Origin: Lutimaribacter degradans
Lineage (GTDB): Bacteria > Pseudomonadota > Alphaproteobacteria > Rhodobacterales > Rhodobacteraceae
Assembly (NCBI RefSeq): GCF_023703375.1
Contig: NZ_JAMQGO010000006.1
Location: forward strand, 62,001 to 126,000
DNA: 64,000 nucleotides
Direction of reading: 5' to 3'
The position numbers were made by a program, and so were the translations under genes. The notes under the pieces were generated by a model. It did not search any database. It worked only from the letters and a program-made list of their open reading frames with translations, and had not been told where the DNA came from. Of this stretch, positions 50,536-60,817 are shown piece by piece; position 1 is the stretch's first letter, and every line of letters starts with the position of its first letter.

Positions 50536-52668
50536 ATGATCGCGGCCGACGACCTGATCGCGCTTGTCCGCAACTACAACCCGAAAACCAACGAAGCTCT
50601 CATTCGTTCGGCCTATGATTATGGCCGCAACATGCACGAGGGGCAGTTTCGTCGTTCGGGCGAGCCGTATTTCATGCATCCCGTTGCCGTTGCGGCTATC
50701 CTGACCGAGCAGCGGTTGGACGATGCGACCATCGTTACCGCGCTGTTGCACGACACGATCGAAGACACCAAGGCAAGCTTTGCCGAGGTGGAAAAATTGT
50801 TCGGCGGCGAGATTGCCGAACTGGTCGATGGCGTGACCAAGCTGACCAACCTGCAACTTTCCAGTACCGAAACCCAGCAGGCCGAGAATTTCCGCAAGCT
50901 TTTCATGGCGATGTCCAAGGATTTGCGGGTCATTCTGGTCAAGCTGGCCGACCGGCTGCACAACATGCGCACGATCAAGGCCATGAAGCCAGAAAAGCAG
51001 GTCAAGAAAGCGCGCGAGACTATGGATATCTATGCGCCTCTTGCGGGGCGCATGGGGATGCAGTGGATGCGCGAAGAACTGGAAGACCTGGCCTTCAAGG
51101 TGCTCAACCCCGAGGGTCGTGCCTCTATCATGCGTCGCTTCATCATGCTGCAAAAGGAAACCGGCGATGTGATCCCGCGCATCACCGGCGACATGCGCAC
51201 CGAGCTGGACAAGGCCGGTATCGAGGCGCAGGTGCTGGGACGTGCCAAGAAACCCTATTCGATCTGGCGCAAGATGCAGGAAAAGGGCATGGGGTTTTCA
51301 CGCCTGTCCGACATTTACGGGTTCCGGGTCATCACGTCGGGCGAGATGGACTGCTACCGTGCCCTTGGGGCCATCCATCAACGCTGGCGCGCTGTGCCGG
51401 GGCGGTTCAAGGATTACATCAGCCAGCCGAAATCGAACGGCTACCGCTCTATCCATACGACCGTGTCCGGGCGCGACGGCAAGCGGGTCGAGGTGCAGAT
51501 ACGCACGCAGGCCATGCATGATGTGGCTGAAACCGGTGTCGCCGCGCATTGGTCTTATCGTGATGGGGTGCGCAGCGAAAACCCCTTTGCAGTAGATCCG
51601 GCCAAGTGGATCAGTGGCCTGACCGAGCAGTTCACCTCGGAAGAGGATCACGAGGATTTCCTCGAAGCGGTCAAGCTAGAGATGTACACTGACAAGGTGT
51701 TCTGCTTCACGCCCAAGGGCGAGGTGGTGAAGTTGCCAAAGGGCGCCACGCCGATTGATTTTGCCTATGCCATCCATACCCGGATCGGTAACGCCTGTGT
51801 CGGCGCCAAGGTCGACACGATGCGCGTGCCGTTATGGACACGGCTCAAGAACGGCCAGTCTGTCGAGATCATCACCGCCGAAGGGCAGACGCCGCAAGCC
51901 ACCTGGCTGGACATTGCCACCACCGGCAAGGCCAAGACGGCTATTCGCCGTGCCTTGCGCGTCGTCGACCGCCAGCGATTTTCAAAGCTGGGGCGCGAAC
52001 TGGCGCGTGCCGCGTTTGACCACGTGGGCAAGAAAGCCACTGACAAGGCGCTGGATACCGCAGCCAAGCGTCTGCGCCTGCCCGACCGCGACGAGTTGTT
52101 GGCACGTCTGGGCAGTGCCGAGCTGACCGGCCGAGAGGTCGTGCAGGCGATCTATCCCGATTTGGCCCCCGTCAAGGCTGATGCGATCGACCGTGCCCGT
52201 GCCGTCATCGGCCTGTCACCCGAGCAGAGCTTTGAAAGGGCACCTTGTTGTCAGCCTTTGCCGGGTGAACGCATCGTCGGAATCACCTTTCGCGGTCGTG
52301 GTGTCGTGGTGCACGCCATTGATTGCGAGGCACTTGCCGCCTACGAGGATCAGCCCGAAAGGTGGCTGGATCTGCACTGGCATTCCGGCCCCCACCCGGC
52401 TATCTATGCCGCAACGCTCGATGTGACGATTGGCAACGATGCGGGCGTGCTGGGGCGGATTTGTACATTGATCGGCGAGCAGAAGGCCAATATCTCGAAC
52501 CTTGTGTTCGTGGACCGAAAGCCTGACTTTTTTCGCCTGAGCATAGATGTGGATTTGCGCGACGCCGAGCATCTTCATTCTCTTGTTACGGCGCTAGAGG
52601 CAGAAAGCGACGTGGCTGCGGTCAGTCGTTTACGCGATCCGGCGCGTCTGAACGCGCAAAGGAACTGA
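50536..52668 (+). CDS. rel: Bifunctional (p)ppGpp synthetase/hydrolase (Rel/SpoT)
   Basis: 710-residue RSH enzyme controlling the stringent response. The hydrolase HD domain has His48 and His72-Asp73 in HPVAVAAIL and LLHDTIEDT; the synthetase domain (about 230-340) has KKPYSIWRKMQ, YGFRVIT and SNGYRSIHTTV; TGS (about 390-450) and ACT (about 635-710) regulatory domains follow. Both activities look intact, as expected for the single long RSH protein of Alphaproteobacteria. It follows rpoZ by 41 bases. Confidence 0.96.
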   Translation: MIAADDLIALVRNYNPKTNEALIRSAYDYGRNMHEGQFRRSGEPYFMHPVAVAAILTEQRLDDATIVTALLHDTIEDTKASFAEVEKLFGGEIAELVDGVTKLTNLQLSSTETQQAENFRKLFMAMSKDLRVILVKLADRLHNMRTIKAMKPEKQVKKARETMDIYAPLAGRMGMQWMREELEDLAFKVLNPEGRASIMRRFIMLQKETGDVIPRITGDMRTELDKAGIEAQVLGRAKKPYSIWRKMQEKGMGFSRLSDIYGFRVITSGEMDCYRALGAIHQRWRAVPGRFKDYISQPKSNGYRSIHTTVSGRDGKRVEVQIRTQAMHDVAETGVAAHWSYRDGVRSENPFAVDPAKWISGLTEQFTSEEDHEDFLEAVKLEMYTDKVFCFTPKGEVVKLPKGATPIDFAYAIHTRIGNACVGAKVDTMRVPLWTRLKNGQSVEIITAEGQTPQATWLDIATTGKAKTAIRRALRVVDRQRFSKLGRELARAAFDHVGKKATDKALDTAAKRLRLPDRDELLARLGSAELTGREVVQAIYPDLAPVKADAIDRARAVIGLSPEQSFERAPCCQPLPGERIVGITFRGRGVVVHAIDCEALAAYEDQPERWLDLHWHSGPHPAIYAATLDVTIGNDAGVLGRICTLIGEQKANISNLVFVDRKPDFFRLSIDVDLRDAEHLHSLVTALEAESDVAAVSRLRDPARLNAQRN

Positions 52669-52683
52669 CGAAGAGGCCAAAAA

Positions 52684-53352
52684 GTGGTTTTCAAACGCAG
52701 GGACAGACGGCCGATCTGGAAGATCGTGCTTGAATTCTTCTGGCCCCGCGGCGGTTGGGCGCGCGCGGCGCGCTATGTCAAGCATCGCCTGCACCGTTTG
52801 CCCGACCCGCCCCACCGCATCGCGCGCGGAATCTTCGCCGGGGTATTTACCACGTTCACGCCGTTTTACGGTTTGCATTTCTTGGTGGCGGGGCTGCTTG
52901 CCTGGATCATGCGGGGCAATATCATCGCGGCGCTCCTGGCAACGTTTTTCGGCAATCCACTGACCTATGTGCCCATCGGCGTTGTGTCGCTAAAGACAGG
53001 GTATTTCCTGTTGGGTTTGCGGCCCGACACGGCGGCAACAGATGAAATGCACACCTCGTTGGGGCGCATGTTCGTAGATGCGGCGGCTGATCTCAAAGCC
53101 AACCTGGCCGCGCTTTTCACCGATGATGTGGCCGACTGGTCGCGCTTGTCGGTATTCTATGACGAGGTATTCTTTCCTTACATGATCGGGGGCATCATAC
53201 CCGGCGTCGTCGTCGGGCTCATCTGCTACTATGTGTCTGTTCCGCTGATCCGCGCCTATCAGAATCGCCGGCGGGGCGCGATCAAGGCCAAGCTGGCGGC
53301 GCTGCGCAAGAAAACACACCTGGCCGGCGATGACAGTAAAAAGGGCGATTGA
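52684..53352 (+). CDS. DUF2062 membrane protein
   Basis: 222-residue inner-membrane protein with two or three helices and the DUF2062 core ARGIFAGVFTTFTPFYGLHFLVAG, NIIAALLATFFGNPLTYVP and PYMIGGIIPGVVVGLICYY. Function unknown. It starts at GTG 52684, 15 bases after the rel stop, so it is cotranscribed with rel. The basic C-terminus (RRRGAIKAKLAALRKKTH) is probably cytoplasmic. Confidence 0.88.
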   Translation: MVFKRRDRRPIWKIVLEFFWPRGGWARAARYVKHRLHRLPDPPHRIARGIFAGVFTTFTPFYGLHFLVAGLLAWIMRGNIIAALLATFFGNPLTYVPIGVVSLKTGYFLLGLRPDTAATDEMHTSLGRMFVDAAADLKANLAALFTDDVADWSRLSVFYDEVFFPYMIGGIIPGVVVGLICYYVSVPLIRAYQNRRRGAIKAKLAALRKKTHLAGDDSKKGD

Positions 53353-53391
53353 GCGGCGATTCTGGCGCTATTAAGAGAAAAGGGAAACGCG

Positions 53392-54141
53392 ATGGAACCG
53401 TTGGGAAAACTGCGCCTGGGCGTCAATATCGACCACGTGGCGACCGTGCGGAACGCGCGTGGCGGGGTCTATCCCGACCCGGTGCGCGCCGCGAAACTGG
53501 CCGAAGAGGCAGGCGCTGACGGAATCACCGCGCATCTGCGCGAAGACCGTCGACATATCGCCGATGCCGATATCGACGCGCTGATGGAGGCGCTGAGCGT
53601 GCCGCTGAATTTCGAGATGGCGGCAACCGGGGAAATGCAGGAAATCGCGTTGCGGCACAAACCGCATGCTGTCTGCATCGTGCCCGAAAAGCGCGAGGAA
53701 AGAACCACCGAAGGCGGGCTCGAAGTCGCGCGCGAGGAAAACCGCCTGGCCCATTTCATCGCGCCTTTGCGCGATGCGGGATGCCGCGTATCGATCTTCA
53801 TCGCCGCCGATCGACCCCAGATCGAGGCCGCTGCTCGTATTGGCGCGCAGGTGATCGAGCTGCACACAGGGGCTTATTGCGATTTCCACGCCGAGGGTGC
53901 GTTCGACCAGCGCGACGCCGAACTGGCGCGCATGAGCGACATGGCCGCTTATGCGCATGAGTTGGGGCTGGAGGTGCACGCAGGCCACGGCTTGACCTAT
54001 GACACGGTAAAGCCGGTCGCGGCGCTGCCGCAGGTGATGGAGTTGAATATCGGCCATTTCCTGATCGGCGAGTCGATCTTCCGCGGGCTGGGCCCTGCGA
54101 TTGCCGAAATGCGCCGCCTGATGGACGAGGCGCGGGCGTGA
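53392..54141 (+). CDS. pdxJ: Pyridoxine 5'-phosphate synthase
   Basis: 249-residue TIM-barrel enzyme making pyridoxine 5'-phosphate from 1-deoxyxylulose 5-phosphate and 3-amino-1-hydroxyacetone phosphate, the last step of de novo vitamin B6 synthesis. It starts [19 protein letters not shown], with conserved [29 protein letters not shown] and [12 protein letters not shown]. All catalytic His and Glu segments are present. It is followed by the nucleoside deaminase after 40 bases. Confidence 0.96.
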   Translation: MEPLGKLRLGVNIDHVATVRNARGGVYPDPVRAAKLAEEAGADGITAHLREDRRHIADADIDALMEALSVPLNFEMAATGEMQEIALRHKPHAVCIVPEKREERTTEGGLEVAREENRLAHFIAPLRDAGCRVSIFIAADRPQIEAAARIGAQVIELHTGAYCDFHAEGAFDQRDAELARMSDMAAYAHELGLEVHAGHGLTYDTVKPVAALPQVMELNIGHFLIGESIFRGLGPAIAEMRRLMDEARA

Positions 54142-54181
54142 TCGGCGCTGCGCATCACCTTGCTTTTCAAGAGGCAACCCA

Positions 54182-54661
54182 ATGACCGCGCCCAACGCGC
54201 TTGAAGCAGCCGTGCTGCGTGAGATCGTCGATTGGGCGCTGAAGCTGGCGCAAACCAGGCCCATGCCCATATTCACCGCGGCCATTCTGAAAGACGGGTC
54301 CGAGCTGTGCCGCGCGCAAAACCGCGTGGCCGAAACCTGTGACCCGACCCGCCATGCCGAGATTGAGGCCATGGCGCGCGCAGGTGCGTTGCTGGAAACG
54401 CCTGATCTTGAGGGTTGCACGCTGATCGCCTCGTGCCAACCGTGCGAGATGTGCCTGGCCGCGATGCGCTGGGCAGGAATCGGGCGCGTTGTCTTTGCCG
54501 CCACGCAAGCCAATATCGGCCCCGCCTATTTCCAGTTTCCGCGCCTTGGCATCGCCGATCTGTGTGCCGCATCGGGGGATGCGTTCAGCTATCACGGTGG
54601 CCAGGAAGAGCACCGCGCCCTGCCGCTTTATTCGGGCCGTCATGGCCCCGGCAGCACCTGA
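54182..54661 (+). CDS. Nucleoside deaminase (guanine deaminase-like)
   Basis: 159-residue CDA-fold zinc deaminase. The zinc ligands and proton shuttle are His58-Ala-Glu60 in RHAEIEAM and Cys88/Cys91 in QPCEMCLAAM. Pattern and length resemble guanine deaminase (GuaD) and some tRNA or cytosine deaminases. It sits between pdxJ and a membrane hydrolase, splitting the usual pdxJ-acpS neighbourhood, so it may be an insertion. The stop is at 54661. Confidence 0.88.
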   Translation: MTAPNALEAAVLREIVDWALKLAQTRPMPIFTAAILKDGSELCRAQNRVAETCDPTRHAEIEAMARAGALLETPDLEGCTLIASCQPCEMCLAAMRWAGIGRVVFAATQANIGPAYFQFPRLGIADLCAASGDAFSYHGGQEEHRALPLYSGRHGPGST

Positions 54662-54678
54662 ACATCAAGGAGGCGCCC

Positions 54679-56145
54679 ATGACCGTCGCCCGTGCAGCAA
54701 GGCCAGTTCTGATTGCCATCGCGGCCTTGGTGTTGGCGCTGGCCTGCCTCTGGACACTGGAACGGGCGCGCCATGACATTGCGATCACCCAGATCAGCGT
54801 CGGCAAGACGCCGGTAACCCGATATGCAAAGCCCGATGCGGATGGTCCGGCCGTGGTGGTGGCGCATGGCTTTGCAGGGTCGCGCCAGATCATGCAGGCG
54901 TATTCCCTTGCGCTGGCACGGGCGGGCTATGCTGCCTATGCCTTCGATTTCGAAGGGCACGGGCGAAACCCGGTGCCGATGTCGGGCGATGTGACCGCGA
55001 TTGACGGCACCACACGGCTGCTGGTGGATCAGACCCGCGCGGTGGTCGATGCGGTGGCAATGGATGGGCCCGTGGCGCTGCTGGGCCATTCGATGGCCAG
55101 CGATATCCTTGTGCGCGTTGCGCTTGAAACACCTGGGGATGAGCCGCTGGTGCTGATCTCGGCGTTTTCCGAGGCCATTGATGACGCCGTGCCTGACCAG
55201 ATGCTACTGGTTGCGGGCGCCTGGGAGCCGGGACTGCGCGATTTCGCGCTGCGCGCCCTGCGGATGGTGCAGCCAGACGCCGGCTTGGGCCAGACGGTCA
55301 CCGCTGGCGGTGTCACCCGCCGCGCGGCGCTGGCACCTGCTGCTGATCACGTCGCCATCCTGCACAGCCGTGCGGCAATGGCGGAAAGCACTTCCTGGCT
55401 TGATCGGGCAAATGGCCGTGCCAGCGACATAACCTATCCGCGCACCGGCTGGGCATTGCTGGGCCTGCTGGCCGCGTTGGTTGCCCTGACATGGCCGCTG
55501 GCACGGGCATTGCCTGCGCGCGATACGGCACTGCCAGCCCTGGCGGCGCGACGCTTTGCGCTGGCCATTGTCGTGCCCGCGATTGCCGCGCCGCTGATCG
55601 CGGTGCCGCTCAACATGGGGTGGTTGCCGGTTCTGGTCGCCGATTACCTGGCGCTGCACCTGTTTATCTACGGTGCGATGCAACTCGCAGTTCTGCGCTG
55701 GCTGGGGCGGCCGTTGGGGCCGCTTTCACCGGGGGCGATTGCCTTGCTGTTGATCTGGGGTCTAGCCGTTTTCGGCTTCGCACTGGATCGGTACGGTGCG
55801 AATTTCTGGCCTGGTCCGGGGCGTGGCTGGGTCCTGGTTGCGCTCGTGGCGGGGGCGTTGCCTTTCGGCCTGTCTGACGCGCTGCTTGTCCACCACGCGC
55901 CGTTTTGGCAAAGAGTGCTGGCGAGACTGGGGTTTTTCGCATCGCTGGCCCTGGCGGTCGCGATGGATTTCGAGGGGTTGTTCTTCGTCGTGATGATCGT
56001 GCCGGTGATATTGCTGTTTTTCCTTGTGTTCGGCAGCATGGGCCGGGCCGTGGCCCTGCGCGCAGGTGCCGCTGCGCCGGGGCTGGCCTTGGGCGTGATC
56101 CTTGGCTGGGCGCTGGCGGTCAGCTTTCCGCTGTTCCAGGGGTAG
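54679..56145 (+). CDS. Alpha/beta hydrolase fused to a polytopic membrane domain
   Basis: 488-residue membrane protein. One N-terminal helix (about 9-26) is followed by an alpha/beta-hydrolase domain (about 40-245) with oxyanion segment [10 protein letters not shown], nucleophile Ser138 in GHSMA and a probable His near DHVAILH. The rest (about 250-488) is seven or so hydrophobic helices (for example [18 protein letters not shown] and [20 protein letters not shown]). The two-part layout is unusual. AAGGAGG precedes ATG 54679, 18 bases after the deaminase. Substrate unknown. Confidence 0.83.
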   Translation: MTVARAARPVLIAIAALVLALACLWTLERARHDIAITQISVGKTPVTRYAKPDADGPAVVVAHGFAGSRQIMQAYSLALARAGYAAYAFDFEGHGRNPVPMSGDVTAIDGTTRLLVDQTRAVVDAVAMDGPVALLGHSMASDILVRVALETPGDEPLVLISAFSEAIDDAVPDQMLLVAGAWEPGLRDFALRALRMVQPDAGLGQTVTAGGVTRRAALAPAADHVAILHSRAAMAESTSWLDRANGRASDITYPRTGWALLGLLAALVALTWPLARALPARDTALPALAARRFALAIVVPAIAAPLIAVPLNMGWLPVLVADYLALHLFIYGAMQLAVLRWLGRPLGPLSPGAIALLLIWGLAVFGFALDRYGANFWPGPGRGWVLVALVAGALPFGLSDALLVHHAPFWQRVLARLGFFASLALAVAMDFEGLFFVVMIVPVILLFFLVFGSMGRAVALRAGAAAPGLALGVILGWALAVSFPLFQG

Positions 56146-56149
56146 CGCG

Positions 56150-56551
56150 ATGATCTTGGGCATCGGCACCGACCTTGCGAATATCGACCGGATCGCCGGG
56201 ACGCTCGACCGCTTTGGCGACAGGTTCCGCAATCGTGTCTTCACGCCTGTCGAACAGGCCAAGGCGGAACGCCGCGCCGACACGCCTGGCACCTATGCCA
56301 AGCGATGGGCCGCGAAAGAGGCCTGTTCCAAGGCGTTGGGCACCGGTTTGCGTATGGGCATCGCGTGGAAGGACATGGCCGTATCCAACCTGCATACCGG
56401 CCAGCCGGTTATGGAGGTGACGGGCTGGGCGCGCGACCGGCTGGATGCGATGACACCACCGGGCCACGAGGCGATCATTCACGTCACCCTGACCGACGAT
56501 CACCCTTGGGCGCAGGCCTTTGTCGTGATCGAGGCGCGGCCCCTGCCTTGA
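56150..56551 (+). CDS. acpS: Holo-[acyl-carrier-protein] synthase
   Basis: 133-residue phosphopantetheinyl transferase that activates ACP for fatty-acid synthesis. The Mg-binding motif is in [12 protein letters not shown] (Asp8), the Glu in [15 protein letters not shown] and CoA-binding residues in [10 protein letters not shown]. It starts 4 bases after the hydrolase stop, so it is on the same transcript. The family is normally directly downstream of pdxJ; here two genes lie between. Confidence 0.94.
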   Translation: MILGIGTDLANIDRIAGTLDRFGDRFRNRVFTPVEQAKAERRADTPGTYAKRWAAKEACSKALGTGLRMGIAWKDMAVSNLHTGQPVMEVTGWARDRLDAMTPPGHEAIIHVTLTDDHPWAQAFVVIEARPLP

Positions 56552-56608
56552 CACCGGCACCCTCGCCCCGCATGTAGCGACCATTCCAACCCCGCAAGGA
56601 GCACGCCA

Positions 56609-57445
56609 ATGGCATCCGAGGCCAAGAAGGGCAACGCCTTCGTCGAAACCGTAAAGACGATTGTCTATGCCCTGTTGATCGCAGGCGTGTTCCGCACGAT
56701 ATTTTTCCAGCCATTCTGGATTCCCTCCGGGTCGATGAAGGACACGCTGCTGATCGGGGATTTCCTGTTCGTCAACAAGATGACCTACGGCTATTCCTAC
56801 GCGTCCTGCCCCACGATCCGCGTGCCCGCGATCGGGTTGCATATCGACGCCAAGGACATTTGCGGTTTTCTGGATGGCGATAACACCCGCATCCTGGGCG
56901 GCGAGCCCAAGCGCGGCGACGTTGTGGTGTTTCGCCATCCCGTCAACGGCACCGACTATATCAAGCGCCTGATAGGCTTGCCCGGCGACAGCATCCAGAT
57001 GCGCGAAGGGCGGTTGGTGATCAACGGAACCCCGGTCGAACTGCGCGACGACGGCACCTTCACCGAAGTGGCCGAGCCGCAGGGGCCGCAGGGTCTGCGC
57101 CCACGCTGCGAGAACGGGCCGGTCGGTCGTGGTGGGCTGTGCGAAAAATCGCGCCAGATCGAAACCCTGCCCGGCGGCACGGAACACGCGGTCCTGAACA
57201 TCACGCGCCAGGGCTCGGACGATACACCTGTTTATAACGTGCCTGCGGGACATTACTTTTTCATGGGTGACAATCGCGACAACTCTACCGACAGCCGCGT
57301 GCCGCCACAGGCAGGCGGCGTGGGGTACGTGCCCTATGAAAACCTGATCGGGCGGGCGGATCGCGTCATGTTCTCGTCCGCGGGGCGTTCGATGCTGGCC
57401 TTCTGGACATGGCGGGGCGATCGTTTCTTCAAGGGGATCGAGTGA
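56609..57445 (+). CDS. lepB: Signal peptidase I
   Basis: 278-residue inner-membrane Ser/Lys peptidase that releases exported proteins. One N-terminal helix (about 15-33) precedes the catalytic Ser42 in PSGSMKDTL; the general base is Lys119 in [13 protein letters not shown], and the [11 protein letters not shown] box is present. An insertion at about 62-90 carries two Cys (Cys67 and Cys85), probably a periplasmic disulfide. The rnc start overlaps the lepB stop. An AAGGAG ribosome site precedes ATG 56609. Confidence 0.95.
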   Translation: MASEAKKGNAFVETVKTIVYALLIAGVFRTIFFQPFWIPSGSMKDTLLIGDFLFVNKMTYGYSYASCPTIRVPAIGLHIDAKDICGFLDGDNTRILGGEPKRGDVVVFRHPVNGTDYIKRLIGLPGDSIQMREGRLVINGTPVELRDDGTFTEVAEPQGPQGLRPRCENGPVGRGGLCEKSRQIETLPGGTEHAVLNITRQGSDDTPVYNVPAGHYFFMGDNRDNSTDSRVPPQAGGVGYVPYENLIGRADRVMFSSAGRSMLAFWTWRGDRFFKGIE

Positions 57446-58128
57446 AGCTGTCGGCCGAATTGACTGCGCTTGAGGCGCGGATCGGGCACCGGTTTTCCCG
57501 GTCCGAGCTGTTGCAGCGTGCGGTTACACATTCCTCGATGTCGTCTCCCACCCGCAAGGATAACCAGCGCCTGGAATTCCTGGGCGACCGGGTGCTGGGG
57601 CTTGTGATGGCCGAGGCGCTGCTGGCCCATGACAAGGCGGCGACCGAGGGTCAGTTGGCGCCAAGGTTCAATGCATTGGTGCGCAAGGAAACCTGCGCCG
57701 ACGTGGCCCGCGCCATTTCCCTGGGTGACGCGCTGAAACTGGGCCGGTCGGAAATGATGTCGGGCGGTCGGCGCAAGCAGGCCCTTCTGGGCGACGCGAT
57801 GGAGGCGGTGATCGCCGCCGTTTACCTTGATGCCGGTTTCGACGCGGCGAAGAACATGATCCTGCGGCTTTGGGGTGACCGTATCGGCCGGGTCGAGGCC
57901 GACGCCCGCGACCCCAAGACCGCGTTGCAGGAATGGGCGCAGGCCCGCGGGATGCCGCCGCCCGTCTATTCCGAACAGCGACGCTCGGGCCCCGACCACG
58001 CGCCCGAATTCACCATCGCGGTGGAACTACAGGATGGCCAGCGCGCTGCGGCCATAGCCGGCAGCAAGCGTCAGGCCGAACAGGCCGCGGCCAAAGCGCT
58101 GCTGGCGCAGGTCGAATCCGGGGCCTGA
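57442..58128 (+). CDS. rnc: Ribonuclease III
   Basis: 228-residue double-strand-specific RNase that processes rRNA and regulates mRNAs. The RNase III signature is [19 protein letters not shown], with second metal site [14 protein letters not shown]. The C-terminal dsRNA-binding domain (about 150-225) has [12 protein letters not shown] and [18 protein letters not shown] 57442 overlaps the lepB stop (GTGA). A 155-base gap precedes era; I see no feature in it. Confidence 0.95.
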   Translation: MKLSAELTALEARIGHRFSRSELLQRAVTHSSMSSPTRKDNQRLEFLGDRVLGLVMAEALLAHDKAATEGQLAPRFNALVRKETCADVARAISLGDALKLGRSEMMSGGRRKQALLGDAMEAVIAAVYLDAGFDAAKNMILRLWGDRIGRVEADARDPKTALQEWAQARGMPPPVYSEQRRSGPDHAPEFTIAVELQDGQRAAAIAGSKRQAEQAAAKALLAQVESGA

Positions 58129-58283
58129 CCCCTTCCACGCCAGCCCGCTTGGCACTTGAAACAGTAACGATACCGCCCGGCTGCCGAACCCGCAGGACTT
58201 GCAGCGCCTTGGCGATCACCGGACTCGCCTTGAGCGGCGCAATCGGCTATTCCCGCCGCAAGATCGCAAAGGAAAAAAGCTAA

Positions 58284-59192
58284 ATGACCCAACGCAGCGG
58301 CTTTGTCGCCCTGATCGGCGAACCAAACGCCGGCAAATCCACCCTGACCAACCGCATGGTCGGGGCCAAGGTTTCGATTGTCACCCACAAGGTGCAGACG
58401 ACGCGCGCGCGTATTCGCGGCGTCGCGATCGAAGGCGACGCCCAGATCGTGTTTGTTGATACGCCGGGCCTGTTCAAGCCGCGCCGCCGGTTGGATCGTG
58501 CGATGGTGGCCGCCGCCTGGGGTGGCGCGGCCGATGCCGATATCGTCGTGCTGCTGATCGAGGCGCATCGTGGCATCACCGAAGGGGTCGAGGCGATCCT
58601 GGAGCAACTGCCCGCTGTTGCGCGCGGCCGCAAGGTGGCGCTGGCCATCAACAAGATCGACCGGGTCGAGGCACCCGCGCTGCTGGCGCTGACCAAGGAC
58701 ATGAATGAACGGTTCGATTTCGCCGAAACATTCATGATCTCCGCGGAAAAGGGCCATGGCGTTGACCACCTGAAAAAATGGCTGGCGAGCGAATTGCCCG
58801 AGGGGCATTGGCTTTACCCCGAAGACCAGATTGCAGATCTGCCGATGCGCATGATTGCCGCAGAAATGACGCGCGAAAAGCTGACCCTGCGGCTGCACCA
58901 GGAATTGCCCTATCAACTGACCGTCGAGACCGAGAACTGGGAAGAGCGCAAGGATGGCTCGGCCCGGATCGACCAGATGATTTATGTGGCGCGCGATGGG
59001 CACAAGGGCATCATCCTTGGCAAGAAGGGTGAAACGATCAAGGCCATATCAAAGGCCGCGCGCGAAGAATTGGAAGAGTTCCTGGGCCGCCGCGTGCACC
59101 TGTTTCTACAGGTCAAGGTTCGGGAGAACTGGCTGGACGAGGCCGAGCGCTATTCGGAAATGGGCCTCGATTTCAAGGATGGCAACGCGTGA
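58284..59192 (+). CDS. era: GTPase Era
   Basis: 302-residue GTPase with KH domain that binds 16S rRNA near its 3' end during 30S maturation. G1 is GEPNAGKST (12-20), G3 VDTPGLF, G4 NKID, and the KH domain (about 200-290) has DGHKGIILGKKGETIKAISKAAR. All motifs are intact. AAGGA precedes ATG 58284, and DUF1491 begins within its stop codon. Confidence 0.96.
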   Translation: MTQRSGFVALIGEPNAGKSTLTNRMVGAKVSIVTHKVQTTRARIRGVAIEGDAQIVFVDTPGLFKPRRRLDRAMVAAAWGGAADADIVVLLIEAHRGITEGVEAILEQLPAVARGRKVALAINKIDRVEAPALLALTKDMNERFDFAETFMISAEKGHGVDHLKKWLASELPEGHWLYPEDQIADLPMRMIAAEMTREKLTLRLHQELPYQLTVETENWEERKDGSARIDQMIYVARDGHKGIILGKKGETIKAISKAAREELEEFLGRRVHLFLQVKVRENWLDEAERYSEMGLDFKDGNA

Positions 59193-59521
59193 GCGACCGG
59201 CTGACCGCGCGGTTTTGGGTAGATGCCTATCTTGCGCGGCTGCGGCTTGTGGATATTCCGGCTTTTGTCGTCGCGCATGGTGACGACACCGGCGGCACGG
59301 TGATGATCAAGCTGAACACGCTCGATGGGCAGGCGTGGCTGTTTCACCGCACCTTTGACCTGGCAAGCGGCGCGCGGGTTTGGGACGTGCTGGCCGAGGG
59401 TGACGAGGCCAATGTTGACGCGGTGCTGGCCCGCCAGCGCGCCACCGACCCCGACCTTTGGGTGATCGAGGTCGAGGACCGGCAGGGCCGGCACATGCTG
59501 GATGCCGAGGGGCTGGGCTGA
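59189..59521 (+). CDS. DUF1491 family protein
   Basis: 110-residue small protein of the DUF1491 family, found almost only in Alphaproteobacteria and usually beside era and recO, as here. It starts at GTG 59189 in a GTGA overlap with era. The core LTARFWVDAYLARLRLVDIPAFVVAHGDD and the end DLWVIEVEDRQGRHMLD are typical. Function unknown. Confidence 0.9.
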   Translation: MSDRLTARFWVDAYLARLRLVDIPAFVVAHGDDTGGTVMIKLNTLDGQAWLFHRTFDLASGARVWDVLAEGDEANVDAVLARQRATDPDLWVIEVEDRQGRHMLDAEGLG

Positions 59522-59560
59522 GCCCTTGTTATTCGCGGTCTTGCACGAAATGATCTGCGC

Positions 59561-60295
59561 ATGGAATGGCGCGACCAGGGAATATTGCTGCACAGCCGTC
59601 GGCACGGGGAAAGCGCCGCGATAATCGAGGTGTTCACACCCTCGCGCGGGCGCCACGCCGGCGTGGTGCGCGGTGGCGCGGGGCGTCGCATGGCGCCGGT
59701 GTTGCAACCGGGTGCGCAATTGGATGTGACCTGGCGCGCGCGACTGGAGGATCATATCGGGGCCTTCACCGTGGAACCGGTGCGCAGCCGGATCGAGGCG
59801 ATGGGCGACCGGCTGTCCTTGGCGGGGCTGAACGCGGTGCTGGCGCTCTTGCATTTTGCCCTGCCCGAGCGCGAGGCGCATGGTGCGCTTTACCTCCACT
59901 CGGAAAACCTGCTGGATCTGCTGGGCGATGCCGATTTGTGGCCGCTGGCCTATCTGCGCTGGGAGATGACCCTTCTTGAAGAACTGGGATACGGGCTGGA
60001 TCTTTCGACCTGTGCTGTGACAGGGGCGCGTGCGGGGCTGGTTTACATCTCGCCCAAAAGCGGGCGGGCCGTGTCGGCCGCCGGCGCGGGGGAATGGGCT
60101 GATCGATTGCTGCCGTTGCCGCAATGCCTGTTGGGGCAAGGCGATGCATCAGATGCCGAGATCATTGAGGGCCTTGGGGTGACGGGGCATTTCCTGGCCA
60201 ATCACATGGCATATGACATGGGCGACAAACCCTTGCCCGAAGCGCGCCACCGTTTCGTTGATGCCATGCAGCGTCGCCTTGCGCGCAACGGCTGA
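59561..60295 (+). CDS. recO: DNA repair protein RecO
   Basis: 244-residue RecO, which with RecF/RecR loads RecA on SSB-coated DNA. The N-terminal OB-fold begins [26 protein letters not shown]; the helical C-terminal part has [18 protein letters not shown] and the [27 protein letters not shown] segment that binds zinc in some members, here with a single Cys, so zinc is unlikely. Its stop abuts the tetR stop from the other strand. Confidence 0.94.
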   Translation: MEWRDQGILLHSRRHGESAAIIEVFTPSRGRHAGVVRGGAGRRMAPVLQPGAQLDVTWRARLEDHIGAFTVEPVRSRIEAMGDRLSLAGLNAVLALLHFALPEREAHGALYLHSENLLDLLGDADLWPLAYLRWEMTLLEELGYGLDLSTCAVTGARAGLVYISPKSGRAVSAAGAGEWADRLLPLPQCLLGQGDASDAEIIEGLGVTGHFLANHMAYDMGDKPLPEARHRFVDAMQRRLARNG

Positions 60296-60817
60296 TCATC
60301 GCAACGCCAACACCAAGTCGACCAGCGTGCCCATCGGGTCGCCGGTGATGTCGTCGGGCATTCCGGTAGCTGCGGCCAGAATCGCGTGCGCGATATCGCG
60401 GTTCGATACACCGACCCGCTCAAGCAATGCGGAAATCGCTTGCAAGCGTTCGTCATCCACCCGGGCCACGGCCCGTGCTGCCTGGTCGTTTGACAGGGCC
60501 CAGGCGCGTATTGCCGGCTCGGCCCTTGCGTGATCGCCGAAATCGCGTTGGGCGATCTGCTGGGTCATGCTTCGCAGGGCGGCGGTGTGGGTGTCGGCCG
60601 CTTCGGCGCGGTCGAAGAGCGGGGCGTTCACCCGTTCGGCCCAGTGCGAGATAAGGGCGTTGTGAAAACTGGGCACATCCGCGAAATGCCAGTAGAATGA
60701 CCCCTTGGTATTTCCAAGCGCGCGGGCCATCGGCTCGGCCTTGAGCGACTCCGGCCCGGTATCGGCCAGCATCCTGAGGCCGGCAGCGATCCAGTCGGTT
60801 TTCTTCAGGCGGGCCAT
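60296..60817 (-). CDS. TetR/AcrR-family regulator
   Basis: 173-residue repressor-type regulator. The N-terminal helix-turn-helix is in WIAAGLRMLADTGPESLKAEPMARALGNTKGSFYWHFADV, and the rest is a helical ligand-binding domain. Ligand unknown. It begins 51 bases downstream of the reductive dehalogenase on the same strand, so the two may be cotranscribed and the regulator may control the dehalogenase. No palindrome is seen in the short gap. Confidence 0.85.
   Translation of the reverse strand: MARLKKTDWIAAGLRMLADTGPESLKAEPMARALGNTKGSFYWHFADVPSFHNALISHWAERVNAPLFDRAEAADTHTAALRSMTQQIAQRDFGDHARAEPAIRAWALSNDQAARAVARVDDERLQAISALLERVGVSNRDIAHAILAAATGMPDDITGDPMGTLVDLVLALR

Noticed and set aside
58136..58283. 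Possible small protein ending in AIGYSRRKIAKEKS just before era
   Set aside because: No ATG or GTG start with a ribosome site is found in frame after the rnc stop; a TTG start would be needed.
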